The notes under the pieces: model-generated | Databases searched by the model: none | What the model was told of the DNA's origin: nothing | The model's input: only the letters and a program-made list of their open reading frames with translations | Shown: positions 16,937-26,123 of the stretch, one piece after another | Numbering within the stretch: the stretch's first letter is position 1 | Layout of the letters: each line of letters starts with the position of its first letter | Program-made: the position numbers and the translations under genes | DNA from: Micromonospora globispora | GTDB taxonomy: Bacteria; Actinomycetota; Actinomycetes; Mycobacteriales; Micromonosporaceae | Length of the DNA stretch: 64,000 nt | Direction: 5' to 3' | Assembly: GCF_003857015.1 (NCBI RefSeq) | Contig: NZ_QGGF01000076.1 | Coordinates: forward strand, 1 to 64,000

Positions 16937-17856
16937 GTGCACCGCACGGCTCGTCTCGGGTTGCGGGTGACGCCGGGGCAGCGGCGCCGGTGTTTCGGGT
17001 TGCTGCGCTCGGCTGGTGACGTGTGGGCGTGTGTGGTGGAGGTCAACGCGTGGCGGCGGCGCCGCCACGACCCACCGCTGGCCGGCTATCAGCAGTTGTG
17101 CCGGGAGTTGGCGGCGTCTGGGCCGGGCACCGCATGCACCTCGCCGACAGCAAAGCCCGCCGCCGCGCCGTCGCCCGCCGCGCACCGAAACCTGGTCAGC
17201 GGGGTTCCCGGCGGTGGCGGCAGTACCGCCGCCGGGCGCGGCTGGTGGAGGGCCGGCATCGGCGCAGAGTCCGTCAGGCCCAGCATGAAGCCGCCCGCCA
17301 GGTCGTGTCCTGGGCGGTAGAGCAGCGGGTCGGTGTGCTGCACGTCGGTGACCCGCGAGGGGTGCTGGACAGTGATGCGGGGCGGCGGCACAACCTGCGT
17401 CTACGGCAGTGGCAGATCGGCCGGCTCCTGCAGGTCCTCACCGACAAGGCCACCCTGGCCGGCATCACCGTCCATCTGGTCGACGAGCGCGGCACCTCGT
17501 CCACCTGCCCCGCCTGCCGCGCACGCGTTCCGAAACCTCGTGGCCGGACCTTGTCCTGCCCGCGCTGTCGATTCTCCGGGCACCGTGACCTGGTCGCGGC
17601 CGCCAGCATCGCCACCCGTGTTCCGGGCGGCGGACCCACCACCCCGACAGCCGTCGTGCTGCCGCAGGTGGTCACGCACCGTCGAGCCGGTCGACACCTC
17701 CCCGGTGCCGGCCAGTCCCGACGTGACCCCCGCCGCCCACAACAGGCGGCGCGAGGATCAGTTGGCCCGCGGAGGCCCGCCCCACCACCTGGTGGGGAGT
17801 CGCTCGCCCACCCGGCGAGGATCCACAACGCGCACCGGGAACCCGGTGAACGTTAG
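16937..17856 (+). pseudogene. tnpB: TnpB (RNA-guided nuclease of IS elements) with internal deletion
   Basis: The N-terminal part RTARLGLRVTPGQRRRC...DVWACVVEVNAWR runs in one frame to about 17125, then the C-terminal part continues in another frame from HRMHLADSKARRRAVARR. The C-terminal part holds the zinc ribbon (CPACRARVPKPRGR...CPRC) and the last RuvC motif (HRDLVAAASIATR). Between them most of the wedge domain and the RuvC-I aspartate segment are missing; the junction falls in GGGCCGGGCACCG. The residue usually acting as RuvC-II Glu is also not obvious (VLHVGDPRG). The protein cannot cut DNA. It ends at a TAG inside the right terminal repeat. Confidence 0.8.
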
Positions 17857-17870
17857 TGGACACCGCGCTA
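17840..17870 (-). repeat. Right inverted terminal repeat of the TnpB element
   Basis: Plus strand reads AACCCGGTGAACGTTAGTGG followed by ACACCGCGCTA. The TAG stop of tnpB (17854-17856) lies within it. Confidence 0.75.
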
Positions 17871-18026
17871 CCCACCGCGCCCCCACAGCGGCAGCTGATA
17901 TTTCCACCGTCGCGGACCTGCAGGGGCCGCGCAGCAGCCGGAATGCTGGGCGAAACCACGAGACGCACATGCACGTCCGCGGCGTACCGCCCCGCCGACC
18001 GGCGCGAGTATCGATAACATCCCCGG

Positions 18027-19159
18027 ATGCTTGATCAACGGTGCGACGAGCTGGAAGCCGCAGCGCGAAGTTCCGACCCTGTCGCGTTCCAGATGGGCAT
18101 CCCCCTGGTGTGGGAGGCGGCACAGGGCGCTGATCCGGGCGAGTTGGACCGGGCTCTGGGGCGGATCCTGGCCCTATTCGAGGATGCGCCGCTGGGCATC
18201 GGTGGCCAGTGGCCGTGCTGGCAGGGGCCTTCGTGGAGGATGGCGCCGATCCGGACGGCCTGGTTGCCCCGGTCGTCGCCGGCCTCGGGCGGTCGCTGGA
18301 CGTATCGGCGCAGTTCGCGGCGGCATGGCGGTCGATCGTCGGTGATCGTGCGGAATTGCCGGAGCCGGTCAACGAGCAGACGGCATTCGACGCCGCCATC
18401 ACCGCGTTGACCAATCGGCGGCGTCGCCTCCCCTGGCGGCGGCGACCGACAGGGCTGTCGGAGTACGACGCCTTTGTCCTGGCCGAAGGCTGGTTCTCGT
18501 CGGCCCAGTGGGCATTGGCGGCCACGACTCTGCTGCAGATCGCCCAGGTCCGGACAGGGTTTCCGTCGCGCGGGCAACTGGCCGAGGCGGTTGGCCGGGT
18601 GGCACCGCTTCGGCCCGATCTGCAGTGCCTCGATGGACTGTTGGAAGTGCTTGACGACGAGCAACTGGTGGTGCTGCACCGGCCCAGCGGGCGAGGGTTC
18701 GAGGTGACGATCAGCGGGGTCGGGGACAACTTCCAGTTGCACACCCTGCTGGCCGCCACCCTCAGCGGTGACCCGGCCGCCGGGTTACTGGAAGGTGTTG
18801 CGCCGGATCCGTCCTGGGTCGCGGCGGCCACCGACGGACCGCTCCAATCGGACGGGGGCCGGATCAGGGGTCAGTTCAACCTGGTCGACGCCTATGGCGA
18901 GTGGATCTGGAACGAGGGCAGGCCGGCGGACATCCCGGTGCTGGACGGGCGTCGCGTGGTGGTGCTCGATCCGCCGCCGTACCTGTGGACGTGGAACATC
19001 GGCCGGACGTATCCGATGCTGCACCCTGAGGTGCGGTTGGATCGGGTGCTGCCGGTCGATGAGGCGGCCGGGTGGCTGTCCCGCGTCGCCGCCCCGTCGA
19101 AGATGAAGAATCGGCCTGGGCACGTGCACATCCAGCGGGGGGCAGGCGACGAGCGGTAG
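18027..19159 (+). pseudogene. Hypothetical protein, frameshifted near its N-terminus
   Basis: I do not recognise a family. A first frame (MLDQRCDELEAAARSSDPVA...LFEDAPLGIGGQ) and a second frame (VAVLAGAFVEDGADPDGLVAPVV... to the end) join into one acidic cytoplasmic protein of about 377 aa if one G is restored near 18208. The second part includes a hydrophobic helix (AFVLAEGWFSSAQWALAATTLL) and ends SKMKNRPGHVHIQRG. No signal peptide or known motif is seen. The second frame alone (GTG 18209) lacks a ribosome site, so the short version is unlikely to be the native gene. Either a mutation or a sequencing error would explain it. Confidence 0.65.
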
Positions 19160-19341
19160 CAGTAGCCGAGGTGATCCTCCGAGGTGGCAAGGCCGCCACA
19201 CGGGGACAATGGCTGGTCAGGCCCTTGCCGTCAACCCTTCGCGAGCGTAGGAAGAACAGCACGCCGCCCAGCGCTCCTTTCACCACCGTCGGTTTCGTGC
19301 ATCGTGAACCGTCCACCCCGTCCCCCGGCAAGGAGATGCGT

Positions 19342-21378
19342 GTGACCATCCCCAAACGGCTCCGTCTCGCCCTGTCCGTGCTGGTGACCATGGGTGCCGT
19401 ACTGCTCGGTCCGGCCGCCGCGGCGGAACCGCCCTCGGTGCCGCCGCAGCCGTCCGCGTACGGCGCCTGCGACCCGATCGACCCGACGGCGTGCCTGTTG
19501 CCGTTCCCGAACGACTACTTCACCGTGCCCGATCCGGCCAGCCCGACGGGCAGACGGGTGCAGTTCGAGGCCTCCTCGATGCCGACCAACGTGCGCGGCG
19601 TTCCGATCGACCAGACGGAATGGAACCGGCAGGACGGGTTCAGCCCGGGCGAGCCGATCCTGGTGCACGTTCCGGGATTGGATGCCAGGGCCACGGGCAT
19701 CGCGCCGGTGACCGACATCGGCCGCTCGCTGGCGCCGGACGCGCCGATCGTGCTGGTCAACACCGCCACCGGCGAGCGCACACCGTACTGGGCCGAGCTG
19801 GACGCGCACGCCACCGGTCAGCCCGACCGGCAGCTGCTCATCATCCGGCCGGCGGTGGCGCTGAACGAGGGCACCCGGTACGTCGTCGGCCTGCGCGGCA
19901 TGCGGAACAGCAACGGGGCGGTCATCCCGGCGCCGGCCGCGTTCACGGCGTACGTCACCGGCGCGGGCGTCGACGCCTTCGACCCCCGCGTCCCGCAGAT
20001 GAAGCGGATCCTCGCCGACCTCACCACCGCCGGGGTCAAGCGCGGCGACCTCTACCTGGCCTGGGACTTCACGGTGGCCAGCCGGCAGGGTCTGACCGGC
20101 CGGATGCTGGCGGTCCGGGACGACGCGTTCGCCGGCCTCGGCGCGGCGGCACCGTCGTTCACCGTCACCCAGGTCACCAACTACACTCCGGAGCAGGACT
20201 CGCGGATCGCCCGGCAGGTGAGCGGCACCATCGGCGTACCGTCCTATCTCACCGGCAGCGGCGGGCCCGGTTCGCGGCTGCACTACGGCCCGGCCGACGG
20301 CGACGGGAGAGCGGGCACGTCGTACGCCATGCCCACGCCGTCCGGGGCGACGCTGCAGGCCGACTTCGTGTGCAACATCCCGCGCAGCGCCTCCGCCACC
20401 AGCCCGGCACACCTCTCGCTCTACGGCCACGGCCTGCTCGGCAGGCCGACCGAGATCAACGCCGGCAACGTCAAGACCATGTCGGCCACCCACGACTTCA
20501 CCTTCTGCGCCACCAGCTGGATCGGCATGGCCAACGCCGACGTCCCGTACGTGGCCGGCGCCTTCACCAACCTCAGCGCCTTCCCCGCGGTGGTGGACCG
20601 GCTGCAGCAGAGCTTCCTGAACTTCCTCTTCCTCGGCCGAACGATGATCCACCCGGACGGGTTCGTCGCCGACCCGGCGTTCCAGGACGCCACCGGGCAG
20701 CCGTTGATCAACGTGCCGGGTGGGCTGCACTACGACGGCAACAGCCAGGGCGGCATCAACGGTGGTGCGCTCACCGCCGTCGCCCAGGACTGGACCCGGT
20801 CGGTGCTCGGCGTGCCGGCGATGAACTACTCCACGCTGCTGCAGCGCAGCGTCGACTTCGCGCCGTTCCAGTCGATCATGGACGGGTACTACCCGGACAA
20901 GGTCGACCAGCAGCTGATCCTCGCTCTGCTCCAGATGCTGTGGGACCGGTCCGAGGCCAACGGGTACGCCCAGCACATGACCGACAACCCGTTGCCGGGC
21001 ACCCCGTCGCACCAGGTGCTGATGCACGTGGCCTTCGGCGACCACCAGGTCTCCCCCGCCGCCGCCGAGGTCGAAGCGCGCACCATCGGCGCCCGCCTGC
21101 ACACCCCGGCCCTCGCCGATGGGTGGTCACTCGACGTGGAGCCGTACTGGGGCATCGCACCGATCCCGGCGTACCCGTATGCCGGTTCCGCGATCGTGAT
21201 CTGGAACAGCGGTCAGGCGTACGCGCCACCGCCCACGAACCTCGCCCCGGCCGGCCCCGAGTACGGCGCCGACCCGCACGAGTTCCCGCGCGCCCAGCTC
21301 GGCGCGCAGGAGCAGAAGGCGAGGTTCCTGCTCACCGGCGAGATCATCGACGTCTGCGCGGGAGGGCCCTGCCCGTGA
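19342..21378 (+). CDS. Secreted alpha/beta-hydrolase-like protein
   Basis: About 678 aa with a signal peptide (LRLALSVLVTMGAVLLGPAAAA). The mature part starts with ACDPIDPTACLLPFPNDYFT, a pattern seen in secreted bacterial proteins of unknown function. A hydrolase-like region includes HLSLYGHGLLGRPTE and the nucleophile-elbow-like GNSQGGINGGAL, with an H in HVAFGDHQV that could complete a triad. Substrate unknown; an esterase or lipase role is possible but unproven. AAGGAG sits directly against the ATG at 19336 but has ideal 6-nt spacing to the GTG at 19342, so I chose the GTG. The gene is convergent with the efflux gene downstream. Confidence 0.8.
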   Translation: MTIPKRLRLALSVLVTMGAVLLGPAAAAEPPSVPPQPSAYGACDPIDPTACLLPFPNDYFTVPDPASPTGRRVQFEASSMPTNVRGVPIDQTEWNRQDGFSPGEPILVHVPGLDARATGIAPVTDIGRSLAPDAPIVLVNTATGERTPYWAELDAHATGQPDRQLLIIRPAVALNEGTRYVVGLRGMRNSNGAVIPAPAAFTAYVTGAGVDAFDPRVPQMKRILADLTTAGVKRGDLYLAWDFTVASRQGLTGRMLAVRDDAFAGLGAAAPSFTVTQVTNYTPEQDSRIARQVSGTIGVPSYLTGSGGPGSRLHYGPADGDGRAGTSYAMPTPSGATLQADFVCNIPRSASATSPAHLSLYGHGLLGRPTEINAGNVKTMSATHDFTFCATSWIGMANADVPYVAGAFTNLSAFPAVVDRLQQSFLNFLFLGRTMIHPDGFVADPAFQDATGQPLINVPGGLHYDGNSQGGINGGALTAVAQDWTRSVLGVPAMNYSTLLQRSVDFAPFQSIMDGYYPDKVDQQLILALLQMLWDRSEANGYAQHMTDNPLPGTPSHQVLMHVAFGDHQVSPAAAEVEARTIGARLHTPALADGWSLDVEPYWGIAPIPAYPYAGSAIVIWNSGQAYAPPPTNLAPAGPEYGADPHEFPRAQLGAQEQKARFLLTGEIIDVCAGGPCP

Positions 21379-21415
21379 TGCCGTGACCGGTCGTGCGATC
21401 CACGCAGACAGCCGC

Positions 21416-21444
21416 GGGGCCGTCGAGCCACGCCCGACGGCCCC
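21416..21444. terminator. Bidirectional hairpin terminator between convergent genes
   Basis: GGGGCCGTCG (21416-21425) pairs perfectly with CGACGGCCCC (21435-21444) around a 9-nt loop. It lies in the 76-bp gap between the secreted hydrolase stop (21378) and the efflux gene stop (21455), so it can serve both. Confidence 0.7.
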
Positions 21445-21454
21445 GACGGATGTC

Positions 21455-23038
21455 TCAGTGGATCGCGACCGGCGTCGGAGGCTGCTGCTCCTGCTGGTTG
21501 TCGGCCAGGTGCGACGGCTGGCGCCGCCGCGGCAGCAACGCGGCCGGGATGAACGTGGCCAGCACGAGCGCGAACGCGACCCAGAAGGTGGTGGCGAAGG
21601 AGCTGGCCGCGAAGTCGAGGCCGCGTTCGATGAGCGACGGGGGCACCGGGAACTGCTGGGTGAGCGCCGGCTGCTGCTGCACGGCGATGGCCAGCCCAGC
21701 CTCGGTGACCGGCTCGCCGCTGGGAGCCGTCACACCGGGGATCGGCTGGGAACCGTTGAGCTCGTTGGTGAGGATCACCGACATCACCGCCGCACCGATG
21801 GAGCCACCGATCTGCTGGAGGATGTTGACCAGCGTGGAACCGCGGGCCACGTCCTGGGCGTGCAGGGTCCTCAGCGCCGAGGTCATCATCGGCATCATCG
21901 TCCCGCCCATGCCGAGGCCCATGACGAACAGGGAGCCGCAGAGCAGCCAGTACGAGGTGTGCGGGTCGACCTGGGTGAACGTGAAGAACCCGGCCGCGAT
22001 GAGCACCAGCGCGAACGGCACCGTACGGCCCACCGGCACCCGGTCGGCCAGCATGCCGGCGATCGGCATGGTCATCATCGCGCCGATGCCCTGTGGCGCC
22101 ATGAGCAGGCCGGCGGTCAGCGTCGACTCGCCGCGGATCTGCAGGAAGTAGCTCGGGAACAGCAGGCCGGCACCCATGAAGGCGATGATGAACACGAACA
22201 GGGTCACCGCCGCGATGGTGAGGTTGCGGTTCGCGAACAGCCGCAGATCGAGCAGGGGGTGCCGGGGCTTGAACGAGTAGGCGACGAAGGCGACCACGAG
22301 CGCCGCGCCGATCAGCATCGGCAGCCACACCTCGGTGTCGGCGAACGTGCCGGCTTCGGGCAGCGAGGATACGCCGTAGAGGAACAGCGCGAGCCCCGGC
22401 GAGAGCATCAGCATGCCGAGGAAGTCGAACGACTCCGACGGCTCGGGGTTGTCCTTCGGCAGTGCGAGCAGCGCGTAGACCAGCGCGATGGCGCCGATCG
22501 GCAGGTTGATCAGGAAGATCCAGTGCCAGCTCGCCGTGTCGATCAGCCAGCCGCCGAGGATCGGGCCGCCGATCGGACCGAGCAGCATCGGGATACCGAG
22601 GACGGCCATCAACCGGCCGATCCGGTGCGGCCCGGCCGCCCGGGTCATGATCGTCATGCCCAACGGCATGAGCATGCCGCCACCGAGGCCCTGAAGCACG
22701 CGGTAGCCGATCAGCTCGGTGATCGTGTCGGCGGTGGCGCACAGCCCGGATCCGATCGTGAACAGCGCCAGCGCGATCATGTAGAGGCGCTTCGTGCCGA
22801 ACCGGTCGGCGGCCCACCCGCTGAGCGGGATCACCGTGGCCAGCGCGAGGGTGTAGCCGGTCATCGTCCACGCCACTCGGGCGTACGACGCGTCGAACTC
22901 GCTCTGGAACGTCGGGATCGCGACGCTGACGACCGTCACGTCGAGGATCGACATGATGGCACCGAGAACGACAACTCCCGCCACCTTGAGGACCGCGGCG
23001 TCGAGCTTGTCCGATGCCGCGGCAGGTTGGTTGATCAC
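21455..23038 (-). CDS. DHA2-family MFS efflux transporter (EmrB/QacA type)
   Basis: Inner-membrane proton-coupled drug exporter, 527 aa and about 14 hydrophobic segments, as expected for DHA2. Motif A-like sequence GWAADRFGTKRLYM follows helix 2, motif C-like GPIGGPILGGWLID lies in helix 5, and the N-terminal ILDVTVVSVAIPTF is the usual DHA2 helix 1. The start is GTG 23038 with GGGAGA 8 nt upstream. No regulator adjoins it. The substrate cannot be read from sequence. Confidence 0.93.
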   Translation of the reverse strand: MINQPAAASDKLDAAVLKVAGVVVLGAIMSILDVTVVSVAIPTFQSEFDASYARVAWTMTGYTLALATVIPLSGWAADRFGTKRLYMIALALFTIGSGLCATADTITELIGYRVLQGLGGGMLMPLGMTIMTRAAGPHRIGRLMAVLGIPMLLGPIGGPILGGWLIDTASWHWIFLINLPIGAIALVYALLALPKDNPEPSESFDFLGMLMLSPGLALFLYGVSSLPEAGTFADTEVWLPMLIGAALVVAFVAYSFKPRHPLLDLRLFANRNLTIAAVTLFVFIIAFMGAGLLFPSYFLQIRGESTLTAGLLMAPQGIGAMMTMPIAGMLADRVPVGRTVPFALVLIAAGFFTFTQVDPHTSYWLLCGSLFVMGLGMGGTMMPMMTSALRTLHAQDVARGSTLVNILQQIGGSIGAAVMSVILTNELNGSQPIPGVTAPSGEPVTEAGLAIAVQQQPALTQQFPVPPSLIERGLDFAASSFATTFWVAFALVLATFIPAALLPRRRQPSHLADNQQEQQPPTPVAIH

Positions 23039-23463
23039 AAACGGTCTCCCTGTGCTCGATCGGGTTTGAGGGGGTGGCGGCAGCGCGCCTGCCGGCGCGT
23101 GGGGTCGCGTGCGGGGCGGACGTCCGGAGGCAGACTAACCAGCAGCACCGACAGTTGGCGCTCGGATTACCGACACCGGCCGCGGCGGGCGGCACCGACC
23201 GTTGGCAGCCCGCCGTCAGCATGACGTGCCTTCCGGGGCGGCGGGCGTGCTGGGTCGGCCGGCCGCACCCGTTCGAGGAGGCGTCCGCCACTGGTCCCGG
23301 AACGGCGATCAGCCGGGCCGGGGGCGGATGGTTGGTGGCCGACGTCGCGGAAGGCAAGGTCGGGGACAGCGCCGTGGCGGATCAACCAGCCACCATGCTG
23401 AGCCTTGTACGCAGCGTCAGATACGGACTGTACGGGAGGCGGGACGTACCTGATGATGGCCTG
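23039..23463. other. Divergent intergenic region, no gene seen
   Basis: Separates the minus-strand efflux gene from a plus-strand membrane protein gene. An open plus-strand frame from 23074 joins the membrane protein but has no signal, ribosome site or recognisable sequence. No clear operator palindrome was found. Confidence 0.5.
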
Positions 23464-24138
23464 ATGACGAGCGTGAATGTTGACGATGGGCGCGGTCCGT
23501 CCCTACGGCTGGCGGCGACCGGCGCGTTGGTGTTCGCCCTGCTGTTCGTGGTTCATCACGTGCTGCAGGGAACCGGGCCGGCCAGTTCGTCGGCGGCCAA
23601 TGTCGCCTCGTACAACGTCGCCCACCGCGGTGCCCTGCTGGCCAGTGAGGTCGCGCTCGGGCTCGGTCTGCTGGCGTTCATCGCCTTCCTCGCCCCGTTC
23701 GTGGTGGTCATCTGGCGGGCCGGGCAGGAGACAGTGGCGGTCGCCGTGCTGGTCGCTGGCACCATCTTTCTCGTCCTGGGGTTCATGTCGACCGCGGCGG
23801 AGACGGCGCTGGTCGCCGTCGCCGACAGCAACGAGCCCGGCGCGGTCGAGGCGCTGAATCAGCTGCAGGGCCGCACGCCGGTCGTATGGTCCGTGGCCGC
23901 CCTGGCCGCGGCGGTCTCCGTAGCGGTTCTGCGCAGCGGGCTGTTGTGGCGGTGGCTGCGGATCAGCGGGCTGGTCCTTGCGGGAGTCTTCCTGTTGGCG
24001 TCGATCTCCAACCTTGTCGGACGCGACGTCGAGGGCGGCTACTCGCTCATCGGGGTGGGCCTGTTCGTCGCCTGGATGCTGGCCCTGTCGGCCGGCCTGT
24101 GGCGCGCCGGGTCCAACCCCACACCGAGCCGTGTGTAG
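23464..24138 (+). CDS. Polytopic membrane protein of unknown function
   Basis: About 224 aa with six hydrophobic segments: LAATGALVFALLFVVHHVL, ALLASEVALGLGLLAFIAFL, VAVAVLVAGTIFLVLGFM, a segment near WSVAALAAAVSVAVL, ISGLVLAGVFLLASI and LIGVGLFVAWMLALSAGLW. It resembles actinomycete DUF4386-like or unnamed membrane proteins, but I cannot assign a family with certainty. The ATG at 23464 starts MTSVNVDDGRGPS just before helix 1; upstream in-frame starts are possible and the ribosome site is weak. It stands alone. Confidence 0.7.
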   Translation: MTSVNVDDGRGPSLRLAATGALVFALLFVVHHVLQGTGPASSSAANVASYNVAHRGALLASEVALGLGLLAFIAFLAPFVVVIWRAGQETVAVAVLVAGTIFLVLGFMSTAAETALVAVADSNEPGAVEALNQLQGRTPVVWSVAALAAAVSVAVLRSGLLWRWLRISGLVLAGVFLLASISNLVGRDVEGGYSLIGVGLFVAWMLALSAGLWRAGSNPTPSRV

Positions 24139-24264
24139 CCCGCCGGGGCGTCCCCCCCGGCCACCCGCACGCGTCCGCTCCTGCCGCTTGCCGCTCGGCA
24201 GAGCACGACGGGGCGTAACCGCGACTGCTCAGCTCCGGCGTGGCCGGGCGGGCACAATGCAACG

Positions 24265-24477
24265 ATGTCGGATCTTTCTCAGCCGCTCCGCTACCGCCTC
24301 GTCACCGGACCCGATGACGCTGCATTCTGCGCCCGCGTCAGCGGCCTTCTCGACCAGGGCTATCAGCTGTATGGATCGCCGGCACTGACCTTCAACGGCG
24401 AGCGCGTCATCGCCGCCCAAGCGCTGGTGCTGGCCGGCTCCGCCGGAACCGAGGCGCCCGAGAGCAGCACACGCTAG
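24265..24477 (+). CDS. DUF1737-domain protein
   Basis: A 70-aa cytoplasmic protein that is essentially one DUF1737 domain: LRYRLVTGPDDAAFCARVSG, then GYQLYGSPALTFNGERVIAA and QALV. These small beta-alpha-beta proteins have no established function. The 5' flank and both ends of the gene recur in a degenerate copy at 15706-15860, so this is the intact member of a duplicated pair. Confidence 0.85.
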   Translation: MSDLSQPLRYRLVTGPDDAAFCARVSGLLDQGYQLYGSPALTFNGERVIAAQALVLAGSAGTEAPESSTR

Positions 24478-24522
24478 ACGGCCCTTGGCTGTTGCGGCCT
24501 GTCGCCCGCTGCCGGTCCGGCC

Positions 24523-24945
24523 TCAGAGGTTGAGCGGCCCTGGGCTGGTGGCCAACTCCTGGAACCGCTCGCGCGGGTTGGGCACCAGCCGCCGGGCCGA
24601 CAGGTCGAGCAGCCCGCCCACCCCGGTCAGCGTCGCGACCTGGGTGCCGTCGGCGCGGGTGTAGTCCTGGACGATCTGGAAGGTCTTGCCCTCGCCCCAG
24701 CGGAACTCGCAGGACACGTCCACCTCGTCCCCACCCCGCAGCTCGCGCAGGTATTTCAGGGTGACCTCCAAGGCGACAGGTCCCACCCCGCTGGCGATGA
24801 GCCGGTCCTGCGAGATGCCGGCGGCGCGCAGGCACTCCCACCGGGCGTGCTCGCCGTATTGCAGGTAGACGGCCTGGTTCAGGTGGCCCTGGGTGTCGAG
24901 CTCGTAGCCGCGGACGGCGACGCGCACCCGGAACGGATCTCCCAT
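24523..24945 (-). CDS. Acyl-CoA thioesterase (4HBT hotdog fold)
   Basis: About 140 aa. The N-terminal motif RGYELDTQGHLNQAVYLQYGEHARW is the 4-hydroxybenzoyl-CoA thioesterase-type active-site segment, with D in YELDTQGH and the N-Y-L-Y pattern of the hotdog helix. It should hydrolyse acyl- or aryl-CoA thioesters in the cytoplasm. The ATG at 24945 begins MGDPFRVRV, where family members start. It is divergent from the alcohol dehydrogenase gene with about 120 bp between them. The substrate is not evident. Confidence 0.88.
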   Translation of the reverse strand: MGDPFRVRVAVRGYELDTQGHLNQAVYLQYGEHARWECLRAAGISQDRLIASGVGPVALEVTLKYLRELRGGDEVDVSCEFRWGEGKTFQIVQDYTRADGTQVATLTGVGGLLDLSARRLVPNPRERFQELATSPGPLNL

Positions 24946-25064
24946 GTGGTGGAGCCTAACGGTGGGTACGACACCGGCCGGCGGGTGGTGGACCGGCCCC
25001 TGACGGCACATGCCGCAGGTCAGGCGGGGGGTCGGGCGGGCCGGACGACCGGTGGCGTGTGAAG

Positions 25065-26123
25065 ATGCGGCGCATGCGTGCGGTGATCTACGACGAGTTC
25101 GGTGCCCGACCCGAGGTGCGAGAGGTGCCGGATCCGGTGCCGCCGTCCGGGGGCGCGGTCATCCGGGTCGAGGCGACCGGCTTGTGCCGCAGCGACTGGC
25201 ACGGTTGGCAGGGACACGATCCGGACATCCGCCCGCCACACGTCCCCGGCCACGAGTTCGCCGGCGTGGTCACGGCGGTCGGTGCCGGCGTAACCGGCTG
25301 GCGACCCGGCGACCGGGTCACCGCCCCGTTCGTCTGCGCCTGTGGGCGGTGCCCAGCCTGCCTGTCCGGCGACCAGCAGGTCTGCGAGCGGCAGACGCAG
25401 CCCGGCTTCACCCACTGGGGCTCGTTCGCCGAGTACGTGGCGGTGCAGAACGCCGACGTCAACCTGGTCCGGCTCCCCGATCACCTGGACTATCCCGCCG
25501 CGGCGGCACTCGGATGCCGCTTCGCCACGGCCTTCCGGGCCGTGGTCAGCCAGGGTCGGGTCGCCGCCGGCGAGTGGGTGGCGGTGCACGGCTGCGGCGG
25601 AGTGGGGCTGTCCGCGGTGATGATCGCGGCGGCGTGCGGCGCCCAGGTGGTGGCGGTCGACGTGGCCCCCGGGGCGCTGGAGCTGGCCAGAAGCTGCGGG
25701 GCCACGGTCTGTCTGGACGGCAGTAGGCTCACCGGACCCGGCGCGGTGGCCGCGGCGGTTCGGGAGGCGACCGGCGGCGGTGCCCACCTGTCGCTCGACG
25801 CGCTGGGCAGTCACGCCACCTGCACCGCCTCCATCGAGAGCCTGCGCCGGCGCGGACGGCACGTGCAGGTCGGACTCCTCCCCGCCGCCCAGGGCCGCCC
25901 GGCCCTGCCGATGGAGCTCGTGATCGCGTACGAGCTGGAACTCCTGGGCAGTCACGGCATGCCGGCGCACGCGTATCCCGAGCTGCTCCGGCTGGTCACC
26001 GCCGGTGTACTGCGCCCCGCCGATTTGATCACCCGCACGATCGGCCTCGACGAAGTACCCGACGCGTTGGCCGCGATGGATCAGCCTGCTCGCGGCGGGA
26101 TGTGCCTCATCCGCGCCAGGTGA
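25065..26123 (+). CDS. Zinc-dependent alcohol dehydrogenase (MDR superfamily)
   Basis: About 352 aa NAD(P)-dependent dehydrogenase. The catalytic zinc ligands are visible (GLCRSDWHGW, then GHEFAGVV). The structural zinc loop CACGRCPACLSGDQQVC has four cysteines. The Rossmann nucleotide site is HGCGGVGLSAVMIA followed by VVAVDVAP. The ATG at 25065 or at 25074 could be used; the conserved part begins MRAVIYDEFG at the latter. Closest in pattern to zinc-binding alcohol/threonine-type dehydrogenases. The gene is monocistronic and divergent from a thioesterase gene. Confidence 0.9.
   Translation: MRRMRAVIYDEFGARPEVREVPDPVPPSGGAVIRVEATGLCRSDWHGWQGHDPDIRPPHVPGHEFAGVVTAVGAGVTGWRPGDRVTAPFVCACGRCPACLSGDQQVCERQTQPGFTHWGSFAEYVAVQNADVNLVRLPDHLDYPAAAALGCRFATAFRAVVSQGRVAAGEWVAVHGCGGVGLSAVMIAAACGAQVVAVDVAPGALELARSCGATVCLDGSRLTGPGAVAAAVREATGGGAHLSLDALGSHATCTASIESLRRRGRHVQVGLLPAAQGRPALPMELVIAYELELLGSHGMPAHAYPELLRLVTAGVLRPADLITRTIGLDEVPDALAAMDQPARGGMCLIRAR

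Larger units (their letters stand above)
16824..17870 (+). mobile_element. TnpB-carrying insertion element with inverted terminal repeats
   Basis: A compact element of about 1.05 kb. Left end 16824-16854 and right end 17840-17870 form imperfect inverted repeats of about 31 bp: left TAGCGCGGTGTCCATTAACG, right end reverse complement TAGCGCGGTGTCCACTAACG, both continuing to CCGGGTT. It contains only a deleted tnpB and no TnpA. It sits between the GNAT start and a hypothetical gene. Because the tnpB stop codon lies inside the right repeat, the right end could also encode the 3' part of a guide (omega) RNA. Confidence 0.75.

Noticed and set aside
15965-17320. A 451-aa plus-strand open frame across the GNAT gene and TnpB N-terminus
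   Set aside because: Its first two thirds are antisense to the GNAT gene; only the last part is real (TnpB N-terminal sequence).
16824-17870. A CRISPR-Cas or Cas12-like system based on the TnpB domain
   Set aside because: No repeat-spacer array or other cas gene; the protein is a deleted IS-type TnpB.
21383-23224. A 613-aa plus-strand open frame opposite the efflux gene
   Set aside because: Highly charged repetitive Arg/Asp/Glu sequence, antisense to a textbook DHA2 transporter.
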